The notes beneath the pieces were generated by a model. The model had not been told where the DNA came from. It worked only from the letters and a program-made list of their open reading frames with translations, and made no database searches. This document shows, in pieces, positions 46,896 to 57,578 of a stretch of DNA of 64,000 nucleotides. Position 1 is the first letter of the stretch; each line of letters opens with the position of its first letter. The position numbers were made by a program, and so were the translations under genes. The stretch is from Phoenix dactylifera (taxonomy: Eukaryota; Streptophyta; Magnoliopsida; Arecales; Arecaceae), in the NCBI RefSeq assembly GCF_009389715.1, contig NW_024067738.1:124001-188000 (forward strand), written 5' to 3'.

Positions 46896-47594
46896 CATGA
46901 TTCGCTACAAAAATCTACTAGAGCGACGATTTTGTATTTAAATTATTCAACACAATTTGCAACATTGATACTACTTATAAATAGAATTAATATTTTATTA
47001 ACTATTTTATTAATAATATTTACTTATTTTTCAAAAATATTACTATCAAATTTTAGTGGCCATCGTTCTCATTTTCTTGATAGAGATTTGCGGTATAACT
47101 TCTGAACAACTTGCAATTGAAAGGTATAAGATATTATAGGTGCTATTAGGTGCAAATTTTGTTAAAAGAAAAAGGCACCAATTTCATGAAGGTAAGAAAT
47201 TTACAAGATAAATAATCAAAAGATAAGGAATCTGAATCTAAAAAGATAAGGAATCTGAATCTACTGCATCAAATCAAAAAGAATCAACTATTTCAACATA
47301 AGCATATATTTATTTATCCTACTACAAACATTCAACTATTATGTCAAACAATTTATTTTTTTCATGCTGATCTTGTTATTAATGAGATGTTGAAAGCAAA
47401 ATACTAATAATAGTTAAATACATTTCACTTATACTATTTTTTAATTCTAGTTTTTAAATTTGTATTACTCTTCTGTTACATAAACTTATATTTCTGTTTT
47501 TATTACCATCCTGTGCATGATGCGAGTACAATTCTTGCAAGAACTTTATTTTTATATATTACTGATGCTTCAGAGGCATCAAAAAGTTCGAAAG
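46896..47594. repeat. Right copy of the 650-bp direct repeat, joining the OMT 3' flank
   Basis: Similar to 42380-43035. Its last 80 bp ('gcatgatgcgagtacaattcttgc' landmark onward) is repeated almost exactly at 56005-56090, just downstream of OMT copy B. No gene. Confidence 0.7.
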
Positions 47595-48385
47595 AAACAC
47601 TACAGGAGAACCTACCTTTTCCGATGCTATTTAGGGCCTTTAGCGACGCTTATAAGCGTCGGCTAAAGACCTGGCGACGCTAATCAAAGCGTCGCAAAAG
47701 CGTCGGCGATACCGGAGTGGGAAAACTTTTTTCCGACGCTAAGTAAAAGCGTCGGCAAAAACCGGGATTTGCCGACGCTTTTTGCCGATGCTTTAAAGCG
47801 TCGGCAAATATTGTCTTCCGACGCTAAAAAGCGTCGGACAAAACCGTCATGGCACGCGGGTTACGCCTAGGCCAACGGTTTTTACCGACGCTTTAAAGCG
47901 TCGGAAAATGTAGTTATTTTTAAAAAAATTAAAAATATCAAACTGCATAAATTTACATATATCATAAAACATACATTATACAATATGAACCAAACATTAA
48001 AATTACATTGATATTGACACAAACATTCAGATCATTCGAAACATTTATATTGTCATATCTGATTAAATTTACATAAAAAGTTATGAATTATAATGTACTT
48101 TAAAAATATAAAAAATATATACATATCAAGCTCCATAAAAAAAACAATCTACAAAGTATGAGGGACGGGATTCAGCTCCATCATCATCATCTCTGCAAGC
48201 ATTTGAAGTATCAGGAATCTACAAAAAAAAAAAGAAACCTTAGATATTTGTAAAAATGGGATATATTAACTTATACATCATAATTGATAATATGTAAAGT
48301 ATTCAAATATATATAGTTAGTTACCTGAGAAGGGAGAAATCGCTGTAACAAAGATGAAATATTCGTAAGCTGAGACTGGTTCGGC

Positions 48386-48421
48386 ACTGAATCTCGACTT
48401 ATTTATCCAACTTTTGTCCAT
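48386..48421 (-). pseudogene. Fragment of a transposase-associated domain
   Basis: The minus strand from ATG at 48421 reads MDKSWINKSRF, resembling the start of the plant transposase-associated domain found in CACTA proteins (MDKSWM...). The similarity is lost afterwards. Confidence 0.45.
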
Positions 48422-48506
48422 TCTATTAAAATACTGATTGAGCTGCAACTAATATAAAAAAAAAAATTAGACAACTGAAAGGAAGAACATGCTCAATAAT
48501 ACATAC

Positions 48507-48804
48507 AATTGCATGTGACCCATACGCAGCCAGCATGCCAACGAAGCTTGGATCAGCATAAGGGTAAGGAACGCAAGCCTGTTACAGAAACACCACAATA
48601 ACCATCAAGCATATGCAGAAGCATACACATGAACACAGAAATATGTGGTTACAAACGGTCTAAAGCAGTCAAGACCACTTAAAATTTCAAGAATATGGCA
48701 TCAACTTACAAAAGGCCGGCTATAATCGGGTCTTGGAGGTACAAAGGCAGCTTCTGGAGTCCCCAGAGATAAACCTGAGTTCATGTGACCCTCAACCCGC
48801 TTTC
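48507..48804 (-). pseudogene. Captured NF-YA (CCAAT-binding factor subunit) fragment, two exons
   Basis: Exon a (48804-48710) encodes RVEGHMNSGLSLGTPEAAF, then PPRPDYSRPF, between an acceptor CACTTAG and a donor TTTT|GTAAGT. Exon b (48578-48507) encodes ACVPYPYADPSFVGMLAAYG then SHAI, between acceptor TAACAG and donor ATT|GTATGT. These match the region just before the conserved DNA-binding core of plant NF-YA proteins. The core itself (subunit interaction and CCAAT recognition) was not captured, so no active factor results. Confidence 0.8.
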
Positions 48805-50164
48805 CTAAGTGGGAAAAAAAACACCCAGCATCAGATGGCTCACATCTGGTGGCACAATGGCAGACCTCATTACATTGCGAAAAAAAAGAAAGCCTAAGAT
48901 ACAAGTTTCAAAAAAATTTATTTCACAACAATTACCACCTTATATATGCACACAAGGTCAAATCAGTGACTTAGAATACCATTCACAATTGAATAAATAA
49001 TAATGACTGCCAAGCTGCCAGCTTATTGCCAATAAATTGGCCGCAAAACTTCTTTGTATCGTGAGAACTCCCCAGATCAAAACTTGAAGAACATATTTTG
49101 TACCATTGATCATCTCTAAGATTGCATTAGGCATTTAGTCAGGATTTTGTCAAGTAATGTTCTTCTAAAGTAAGTACATAACAAGAGGAAAAGGTAAAAA
49201 ATGGTAAAAGAATTGGCTACACAATTTGATGCTGAACAGACTAAACTACTCTCTGAATATTTGTTGCTAAAGGGTTGCCTGTCATAAGCCTTTACATTAT
49301 TAAGAGGCATCTCTCAGTTCCACAGATATTGCAAGTCCTAAGAGATGTTGCACGCTTCTTGCTTTTACTGCAATATCGTTATAATAAAAAACCAAGCTAT
49401 TTAAATAATCATGCACTGAAAGGAACATAAGAAAACTGCAATCCAGAATTTAAATCATCCTAAACCACTGTCACAAAGAACTTGATATACATATTCCAAC
49501 ACAATTGAATGAATTTTTATAAACAAGAGGGCAGTATCATTGGAAGGCTGAAATAAACATATTAAACCATACATCAGGAGTTACCAAAGTACATTAGCAA
49601 CTAAATAGAATGTTAAGAAAAGGCCCAATAGATATCAAAGAAAATTTCTGAATTTGAAAGTTAGAATTGAACAAATACACAAAGAGAAACTAATAAATGG
49701 CATAAGTACCTAATCTGGGAAAAAACATCAAACTAGATACTAACGATCAAAATCAAAAAAAGAACATATTGCCGGTATTAGTTGTAGTTTTTAAAAGCAG
49801 TCCAGTTGGAAGCCTATACAGGCCATGTAATTTTTTCTAAAAAAATTAGGAATAAGAATGACTAATACGTTATTTTTTCAAGTTGTATGTTTGAAGCTTT
49901 GATATCAAACCTCTTGATTTATTAACTTGGAAATCACATAACAAAAATTAATTATGTGCAAGACTCCTTTGCTATGAGCAAAAAAAAAATGTGGGCTCTA
50001 TATTCAAAATAAGAGGAAATTAAAGGGGAGTGTGGGCACAAAATATTCATTCATTTAAATCTTAAAGTGTCCCTCTGATTATCAGAGCAACTTAACATCC
50101 AACATCCGGACAGAAAAGATTTCAAATAACTTGCAATAAAATCTACAATAAATCTAAGCAAATC

Positions 50165-50645
50165 CAGCATTGTTCTCCTCGACGAAGCTGATCGTCGAGT
50201 TGATCAGAAGCAGGGTAATAATCCCCACGAAATCCTGCCAGTCTGGGGGCTTCCCCTGTTGAACGGAATCAAGAACCCATATGGGTTCGTCACAGAAAAA
50301 TAAAAACTAAAAAAGAAGAAGAAAACAATCAGATTATGGTATTTCCAGGATTCACCCCTCCGTTCGCGAGGGCGATGGCCATGATGGCCGCCGCCTCCAT
50401 CACCCACGACAGCGGATTCCACATGAACCCTAAGAATTTCAGAAACTTGCTCTCCTGCAACCACAAACAAATTCAAAAAATAAATAAATAAATCAACAAC
50501 TAGATTAAAAAACAAAAAGCACATACAAGAGGGTTGTCTCACAAATCTATATCAGTTGAAGTGGTGAGGGAAAGAACACATCCCCTCCCACGTGCATCTC
50601 AGATTATCAAACACCTCCTTCAAGGGTATGTTGTCATCGAACCAC
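50165..50645 (-). pseudogene. Captured plasma-membrane H+-ATPase N-terminal fragment, three exons
   Basis: Exon 1 (about 50645-50582) encodes FDDNIPLKEVFDNLRCTWEG. Exon 2 (50454-50356, 99 bp) encodes [17 protein letters not shown] then [16 protein letters not shown], with acceptor TTGCAG and donor GG|GTGAAT. Exon 3 (50255 to about 50165) encodes [20 protein letters not shown] then [11 protein letters not shown], with acceptor CAACAG. This is the N-terminal and first transmembrane part of a P3A-type proton pump. The phosphorylation and ATP-binding domains are absent. A GC-rich leader with its own open frame extends to about 50917 and was probably captured too. Confidence 0.9.
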
Positions 50646-51221
50646 ATCCCGCCCGCCACCACCGCCGTATCCTCAGCTCGGAGGGGTAGAACACCTTTCT
50701 CGACGGCGCGGGGTCGTCCTCGAAGCTCGAAGGGGGAGGGGGATCCGGAGGAGGAAGGGGATCCGAAGCTCGGTGGGGGGTTTGGGGGGAGATGATCGGG
50801 AGGAAGGAGGGGGGAATGATGGCGGCTGGGGATGAAAGGGTTAGGGTTTTTTCCTCCACACGAGAGAGAGAGAGAGAGGGAAAAGGCAGGGGATCGGGAA
50901 AAAGGCAGGAGATCCATGGGTTTGGTGGCCTTTTTTCTCCGACGACGCTTTGAAGCATCGTCTTATTTTAATTTCACCCAACACTATACAAAAGCGTCGT
51001 AGTATGCCAGCGCTGTTTCGAAATTTGCTGACGCTTTTGTTAGCGTCGGCGAAAAAGAGTCGGCAAAACCCTATTTTGTTGTAGTGAAAACAGCATCTAT
51101 GGAGGTGTAACTTGAGAACAGTTGTCCAATTTACTATACATATGATGTTCTTTATTTATTAATTATGCTCTTTTGATATAGGAATAGAGGATGCGCGCGT
51201 CCTAAAATGCGGCTGGAATCT

Positions 51222-52549
51222 TCAAGGGAAGACCTCGATCAAGGAGCGAGTACCCAACGAGCTGATCTTGTAATTTGTGAAACCTGCTTCCAAGAAAATT
51301 TTCCTCCACTCATGCTTCTGTCGCTCCTTTCCTGCTGTGTTGCAAAGCATTTCAATATCCCAGAAAAGCTGCATCTCTGTCATCGTAGCACTATTTTCGC
51401 TTTTATCGTTCATAACTATATCCAAAATCAACACTTTTCCTCCATCTTCTCTCTCAGGAATTGCTTCCTCGCACAGCTTCAGTATCTTCACGCACTGCTC
51501 GTCAGTCCAGTCATGCAAAATCAGCTGCATTTGATGGAAACAAGAAATACACCAATAAATAGTTCTAGTCTCGATTTGTAAGGAACTCGTAGAAATTTCA
51601 CCAAATAAAAAAATAAAAAAAGTCGTAGAAAGCGCTGTGCTATTCCATCGCATTAACTCTTTCTTAAAAATTAAAAGAAATCGTAGGAATATTGTAGGCA
51701 GTAAATCTTGCAGGCGACCTGGAGGAACGCTGTTTGAGCTGGTGGAATGTGTTCGAACATGTTCCCAGCGATAGCTTCGACCCGTGGACATTTAGGCACG
51801 GTAGCAATCACATGAGGGAGGTCATAGACGATGATGCGCTTTATGCTCGGGAAGGCCTCGGCGATCACCCTCGCCGACGTCCCGTCGCCCCCGCCGACAT
51901 CGACGAGAGACGAGACTCCCTGGAACGCGTCTTTGCAGCGGGCGGCCACCGCCTTCATGGTGAGGCAAGAGTCGCTGGCCATCGCCTCGTTGAAGAGGCG
52001 GTTGAACGCGGGGTCGACGCCGGCCTTCTCGAACAAGGGCTTGCCGGAGCTCATCTCGAAGGGGGTGGCGGGTTGGTCCGCCTGGAACCAGGGGCCTAGG
52101 AAGTGCGACGGCGTCATGAGGGTGGAGTCCAGGCAGCCAAGTACCCAGGAGGCGAGGCTGGTGGGGCTGTCCTTGAGGAGGACTATGGAGTTGGGGGTGA
52201 GGGAGTAAGCGTGCTCGTCCGACCCGTTGGGGTCCTTTTGGACGGAGAAAAAGCCCGTGTGGGCGAGCATGCGCATGAGACGGCGGAGGGCAGGGGATTT
52301 GGTGGGGGCGACGGGAAGGAAGGAGGCGAGCTCGGTGATGGTGAGGGGCCGGCCCTGGGCGTGGATGGCGTCGGGGATTCCCAATTGGATAGCGCACTTG
52401 AGGCCCATAGAGCCGACGTGGGCGAGAGCGTGGTGGAAGACGTGGGCCTGGGCATGCAAAAGCTCGTCGGCGGTGGCTTCGAGCGCCATTTTAGCCACTC
52501 TCTTCACTCTCTCTGTAGGGGACTCATTGTTGGTTTGCTGGTGGTGCAT
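51222..52549 (-). CDS. O-methyltransferase (COMT-type), copy A
   Basis: Two exons: 52549-51719 and 51524-51222, joined in phase 0 over a 194-bp intron (CTCCAG|GTCGCC ... AATGCAG|CTG). The product is 377 aa, close to the usual 350-380. The dimerisation domain is residues 30-125. The SAM-binding motif LVDVGGGDG is at 215-223, DLPHV at 243-247, catalytic His in LILHDW at 281. KVLILDIVM has Asp where caffeate OMT has its first catalytic Glu, and GKERQKHEW keeps the second Glu. The group would methylate a small phenolic hydroxyl with S-adenosylmethionine, probably in the cytosol. The substrate cannot be read; ZRP4/resveratrol-OMT-like is a guess. Copy B differs at three residues of the shared 357. 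The inner Met (MALEATADEL, residue 21) may be the true start. The TATA-like box is AATAAAT here, and CACTA B lies 135 bp past the stop. Confidence 0.92.
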
Positions 52550-53511
52550 GGGCCTTGCGATTTATTGACGATTCATAGTATATTGACGATGTCTGTGCTT
52601 GCTTTGTTTTACCGCAGACAAAAATATGTGGCTTACACTCATCGCCTAGGATATGAGGATGGGTAACCCGTAACCCTGTGGTCCATAAATTAAAGATGTC
52701 CGCCTCAGTCTTTTCGTTGATGTCCCCGATTATATACGGATATATTTTCCATAGATTTTAAAACTATTGAGCTTGAGGCTTATCCCCTTTTTAGAACCAT
52801 TGAGCTTGAGGCTTATCCCCTTTTTGTAGCTACTGAGCTTGATGCTTGTCCCTCTGCTGGCAAATGAAACAAAACTTTGCTTTCTTTTGGAATGCTTTTG
52901 TGGAAGAATCAATCTATCAAATGGGCTCTGAAATACAGTGAAAGCAAAATAATAACTTAGCTTGATTCAGTCATGGCACTATCCTCAGTTTAATTCTCAA
53001 GGCTTCCTATAATCTGTAATAACTCAGAGCCTCGTCAAAAATGTCTAGTCATTACACTTGTCTAAATTTGATCGTTAAGTTTTTCTATAAATTGATCCAT
53101 AATTTGCATCAACTCAAGACCCCATCCAAGAAAGCTATCTATAATGCATGTTCTGGATTCTTTAGCTCAGTAAAAGTACCCAGGACCTATTGATGCATGG
53201 TTGTTATAGAATTAAACATATGCTAAATATAGTACGTAAATCAAAAGAATCCATATAAGATTTTGACTTAGCTTATTTCCTATAAAAGATTGACTCAAGA
53301 TTTTCAAGTAGCATGGACCATAAGAACTTTATTATTATATGTTACTGGTGCTTCAGAGCCATCAAAAAATTTAGAAGAAAACAGCCCCTATGGAGGTGTA
53401 ACTTGAGAACAGCCGTCCAGTTTACTCTACATATGATCTTCTTTATTTATTAATTTATTCTCCTTTGATATAAGAGTAGAGAATGTTGTGTCATAAAATG
53501 TAGCTAGAATC
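52550..53511. repeat. OMT spacer block (copy 2)
   Basis: Upstream region of OMT-A and spacer to the next OMT fossil, homologous to 90-870. It includes tandem 'gagcttgaggcttatcccc' units at about 52767-52840. No gene. Confidence 0.7.
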
Positions 53512-53596
53512 TTCAACCTCAATCAAGGAGTGAGTATGCAATAGGCTGATCTTGTAATCTGCGAAACCTGCTTTCAAGAAAATTTTCCTCCATTCC
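53512..53596 (-). pseudogene. OMT exon 2 remnant (3' end only)
   Basis: Matches the last 85 bp or so of OMT exon 2 ('caatcaaggagtgagtatgc', 'gaaacctgctttcaagaaaa'), with substitutions. It is cut off by a LINE tail. Confidence 0.75.
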
Positions 53597-53704
53597 ACTC
53601 TGGGTTGGTAAGAGGGAGCTGTCTAGAGCGCTCCGAGAATTTTTATTTTTCGACTTTTTTGGTTGTATTCACACTAAAAGTGTATGAGTCATCTGTTGTA
53701 GCAA
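53597..53704 (+). mobile_element. LINE 3'-end fragment
   Basis: 'ggttggtaagagggagctgtc' to 'tgtatgagtcatctgttgtagc' is nearly the same as 55129-55227, the tail of the LINE fragment in the next spacer. Only the 3' untranslated end is present. Confidence 0.7.
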
Positions 53705-54480
53705 AAGATTCATAAATAAAAACAGAGGATGTCCACCTCAGCTTCTCCAGTTGATTCACTGGATATGACTTTTAGGCACATATATATCTTTCATAGATTT
53801 TAAAACTATTGAGGCTTGTCCTCTCTATTAGCAAATTGAACAAAAAGTTGTTTTATCTTTGTTTTGATTTGGTTTTTATGAAAGAATTAGTCTATCAAAT
53901 GGGCCCTCAAATGGAGTGAAAGTAAAATAATAACTCAACTTGACTCAATCATGACACTAGCCTCAATTTTATTCTTAAAGCTTTCTATGAATTGATCCAT
54001 AATTTTTAGTAACTCGGACTCAGAGCCTCATTCAAAATGGCTAGCCATTACACTTGTCTAAATTTGATGGTTAAATTTTTTCAATAAATTGATCGATAAT
54101 TTACATCAACTCAAGACCCCATCCAAGAAAGCTACCTATAATACATGATCTAAATCCTTCAGCCTTGTAAAAGTATCCATAACCTATTGATGCATAGTTG
54201 TTGTGGAACTGAGCATATGCTAAATATAGTAGGTAAATCAAATGAATCCATATAAGATTTTGACTTAACTTTTTTTCTATAAAAGATTAACCCAAGATTT
54301 TCAAGTAGCTAAAACCATAAGAACTTTATTATTACATGTTATTGGTGCTTCGGAGCCATCAAAAAGTTCAAAAGAAAATAGCCCCCCTGGAGGTGTAACT
54401 TGAGAACAACCGTCCAATTTACTCTATATATGATCATCTTAATCGATTAATTTTTTCTCTTTTGATATAAGAGTAGAGGA
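53705..54480. repeat. OMT spacer block (copy 3)
   Basis: Homologous to 90-870 and 52690-53480. No gene. Confidence 0.65.
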
Positions 54481-54743
54481 TGTTGTGTCATAAATAGTTC
54501 TTGTTTCAATTTGTAAAGGAGTCATAGAAATTTCACAAAAAAATTTAAAAAAAATAAAGTGACACCCTCAACATTGGGCATTTCCGAGGGGCACTCCTTA
54601 ACTTTTAAAAATTTCAAACCGATCATTTTAAGTTTCCAAATCATTCCAAACTGTTTCAAAGTACTTTGTTTTAGTGTAGATAAATATTTGGCTTACACTT
54701 ATCGCTAGGATACTAGGAGGGCTAACCGTGTGGTCTATAAACA
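54481..54743 (-). pseudogene. OMT locus fossil lacking both exons
   Basis: The 3' flank ('gtagaggatgttgtgtcataaa') joins directly to OMT intron sequence ('agttcttgtttcaatttgtaaagg', then 'gacaccctcaacattgggc'), followed by upstream-of-exon-1 sequence ('taaatatttggcttacacttatcgc'). Exons 1 and 2 have been deleted. Confidence 0.65.
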
Positions 54744-54744
54744 A

Positions 54745-55249
54745 AGGATGTCTACTTCAAGGTCAACTTCGACGGATGCATGTTGGATGGTGGTAGGAGT
54801 GGTGATTGCTTCGTGATCAGAGGTGGGTGTCAGATCTTTGACATTTCTATTTCTGGGGTGAAGCTGAGGGCAGCATGGGCTAGTCTTTGTTATGCCCAAC
54901 GTGTTCTGCGGACCAGCACAGTCCTGTTCGAGGGTGACTCAGCTACGGTGATAGGTTGGATCCAAAAGTATATCGGCGGCATGGGGAGCTGCCACCCATT
55001 GCTTTAGGATATTCGAGCCATGGTAAGTGACACGCTGCCTTCCAGGCCAAGCACGTCTATAAGGAGGCTAATAGAGCTGCGGATTGGGTGGCCTTGTATG
55101 TGGCCGACTACTCTGAGGAAGCTTTCTAGGTTGGTAAGAGGGAGCCGTCTAGAGCGCTCCGAGACTTATTATTTTTTGACTTTTTTGGATTTTCACACTA
55201 AAAGTGTATGAGTCATCCGTTGTAGCAAAAAAAAAAAAAAACAAAAACA
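54745..55249 (+). mobile_element. 5'-truncated LINE insertion (RNase H end)
   Basis: Matches the LINE RNase H region at about 38694 onward: FKVNFDGCMLDGGRSGDCFV, then LRAAWASLCYAQRV and VLFEGDSATVIGW, with stops. It ends in 'gtagc' and a run of A (about 55227-55243). Flanks 'aaggatgtctac' (54744-54755) and 'aaagatgtccac' (55250-55261) look like a diverged 12-bp target duplication. It inserted into an OMT spacer. Confidence 0.8.
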
Positions 55250-56100
55250 AAAGATGTCCACCTCAGCTTCTCCATTTGATGTCACTGATTATGTCTTTTA
55301 GGGACAAATATATCTTCCATAGATTTTAAAACTATTGAGGCTTGTCCTCTATGTTAGCAAATTAAACAAAATTTTGTTTTATCTTTATTTATTGATATGG
55401 CTTTTATGGAAGAATTAATCTATCAAATGGGCCCTCAAATTGAGTGAAAGTAAAATAATAACTCAGCTTGATTTACTCAAGACACTGGCCTCAATTTTGT
55501 TCTTAAGGCTTTCTACGAATTGATCCATAATTTTCAGTAGCTCGGACTCAGAGTCTTATCCAAAATGGCTAGCCATTACATGACTTGTCTAAATTTGATG
55601 GTTAATTTTTTTCCATAAATTGATCCATAATTTGCATCAACTCAAGGCCCCATCCAAGAAAGCTATCTATAATGCATGTTTTGAATCCTTCGGCCCTATA
55701 AAAGTATCCAGGACCTATTGATGCACAATTGTTGTGGAATTAAGCATACGCTAAATATAGTAGGTCAATCAAAAGAATCCATATAATATTTTGACTTAAC
55801 TTATCTCCTATAAACCATTGACTCAAGATTTTCAAGTAGCGTAAACTATAAGAACTATATTATTACATGTTACTGGTGTTTCAGAGCCATCAAAAAGTTC
55901 GGAAAAAAACAGCCACCATAGAGGTGTAACTTGAGAACAACCGTCTAGTTTACTCCACATATGATCTTCTTTATTTATTAATTTATTCTCTTTTTATTTA
56001 TAAGAATTGTGCATGATGCGAGTACAATTCTTGCAAGAACTTTATTTTTATATATTACTGATGCTTCAGAGGCATCAAAAAGTTCGGAAGAAAACAGCAT
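55250..56100. repeat. OMT spacer block (copy 4) and 3' flank of OMT-B
   Basis: Homologous to the other spacers. Two spacer ends lie back to back (about 55860-55990 and 56005-56180). Contains the empty target site of CACTA B at about 56077-56100. Confidence 0.7.
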
Positions 56101-56225
56101 CTATGGAGGTGTAACTTGAGAACGGTTGTCCAATTTACTATACATATGATGTTCTTTATTTATTAATTATACTCTTTTGATATAGGAATAGAGGATGCGC
56201 GCGTCCTAAAATGCGGCTGGAATCT

Positions 56226-57494
56226 TCAAGGGAAGACCTCGATCAAGGAGCGAGTACCCAACGAGCTGATCTTGTAATTTGTGAAACCTGCTTCCAAGAA
56301 AATTTTCCTCCACTCATGCTTCTGTCGCTCTTTTCCTGCTGTGTTGCAAAGCATTACAATATCCCAGAAAAGCTGCATCTCTGTCATCGTAGCACTATTT
56401 TCGCTTTTATCGTTCATAACTATATCCAAAATCAACACTTTTCCTCCATCTTCTCTCTCAGGAATTGCTTCCTTGCACAGCTTCAGTATCTTCACGCACT
56501 GCTCGTCAGTCCAGTCATGCAAAATCAGCTGCATTTGATGGAAACAAGAAATACACCAATAAATTGTTCTAGTCTCGATTTGTAAGGAACTCGTAGAAAT
56601 TTCACCAAATAAAAAAATAAAAAAAAGTCGTAGAAAGCGCTGTGCTATTCCATCGCATTAACTCTTTCTTAAAAATTAAAAGAAATCGTAGGAATATTGT
56701 AGGCAGTAAATCTTGCAGGCGACCTGGAGGAACGCTGTTTGAGCTGGTGGAATGTGTTCGAACATGTTCCCAGCGATAGCTTCGACCCGTGGACATTTAG
56801 GCACAGTAGCAATCACATGAGGGAGGTCATAGACGATGATGCGCTTTATGCTCGGGAAGGCCTCGGCGATCACCCTCGCCGACGTCCCGTCGCCCCCGCC
56901 GACATCGACGAGAGACGAGACTCCCTGGAACGCGTCTTTGCAGCGGGCGGCCACCGCCTTCATGGTGAGGCAAGAGTCGCTGGCCATCGCCTCGTTGAAG
57001 AGGCGGTTGAACGCGGGGTCGACGCCGGCCTTCTCGAACAAGGGCTTGCCGGAGCTCATCTCGAAGGGGGTGGCGGGTTGGTCCGCCTGGAACCAGGGGC
57101 CCAGGAAGTGCGACGGCGTCATGAGGGTGGAGTCCAGGCAGCCAAGTACCCAGGAGGCGAGGCTGGTGGGGCTGTCCTTGAGGAGGACTATGGAGTTGGG
57201 GGTGAGGGAGTAAGCGTGCTCGTCCGACCCGTTGGGGTCCTTTTGGACGGAGAAAAAGCCCGTGTGGGCCAGCATGCGCATGAGACGGCGGAGGGCAGGG
57301 GATTTGGTGGGGGCGACGGGGAGGAAGGAGGCGAGCTCGGTGATGGTGAGGGGCCGGCCCTGGGCGTGGATGGCGTCGGGGATTCCCAATTGGATAGCGC
57401 ACTTGAGGCTCATGGAGCCGACGTGGGCGAGAGCGTGGTGGAAGACGTGGGCCTGGGCATGCAAAAGCTCGTCGGCGGTGGCTTCGAGCGCCAT
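56226..57494 (-). CDS. O-methyltransferase (COMT-type), copy B
   Basis: Two exons: 57494-56724 and 56528-56226, phase-0 intron of 195 bp, 357 aa. Start chosen at the inner ATG (MALEATADEL). The upstream ATG at 57561 is out of frame because a 7-bp duplication (gtag-cctgtag) near 57525 leads it to a stop. All motifs of copy A are kept (LVDVGGGDG, LILHDW, GKERQKHEW). Differences from copy A: Ser for Gly in HVGSM(S)LKC, Lys for Glu in LKLC(K)EAI, Val for Glu in WDI(V)MLC. The last replaces an acidic residue three before Cys and could matter if it lies near the substrate pocket. A TATAAAT box lies 78 bp upstream of the start. Probably functional. Confidence 0.92.
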
Positions 57495-57571
57495 TCTAGC
57501 CACTCTCTTCACTCTCTCTGTAGCCTGTAGGGGACTCGTTGTTGGTTTGCTGGTGGTGCATGGGCCTTGCG

Positions 57572-57578
57572 ATTTATA
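57572..57578 (-). promoter_or_regulatory. TATA-like box of OMT copy B
   Basis: TCTATAAATC on the minus strand. Initiation about 30 bp downstream would fall past the upstream ATG at 57561, so the inner ATG at 57494 would be used. Copy A has TCAATAAATC here; the left-edge copy has TCTATAAATC. Confidence 0.45.

Larger units (their letters stand above)
47598..51086. mobile_element. Non-autonomous CACTA element B carrying captured NF-YA and H+-ATPase fragments
   Basis: 3489 bp. The left end is CACTACAGGAGAACC and the right end (reverse complement) CACTACAACAAAATAGG. The 3-bp duplication AAA is perfect (47595-47597 and 51087-51089), and the paralogous empty site survives at about 56077-56100. Subterminal GCGTCGG/CCGACGC repeats lie at 47625-47910 and 50938-51065. 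Captured exons are all on the minus strand. A short MDKSWINKSRF piece is all that suggests CACTA coding DNA. The region 48830-50160 has nothing recognisable. Confidence 0.9.

Noticed and set aside
51734-52666. Long + strand and alternate-frame ORFs opposite the OMT exons (also 56739-57579)
   Set aside because: Shadows of GC-rich OMT exon 1. The minus-strand frame carries all the methyltransferase motifs.
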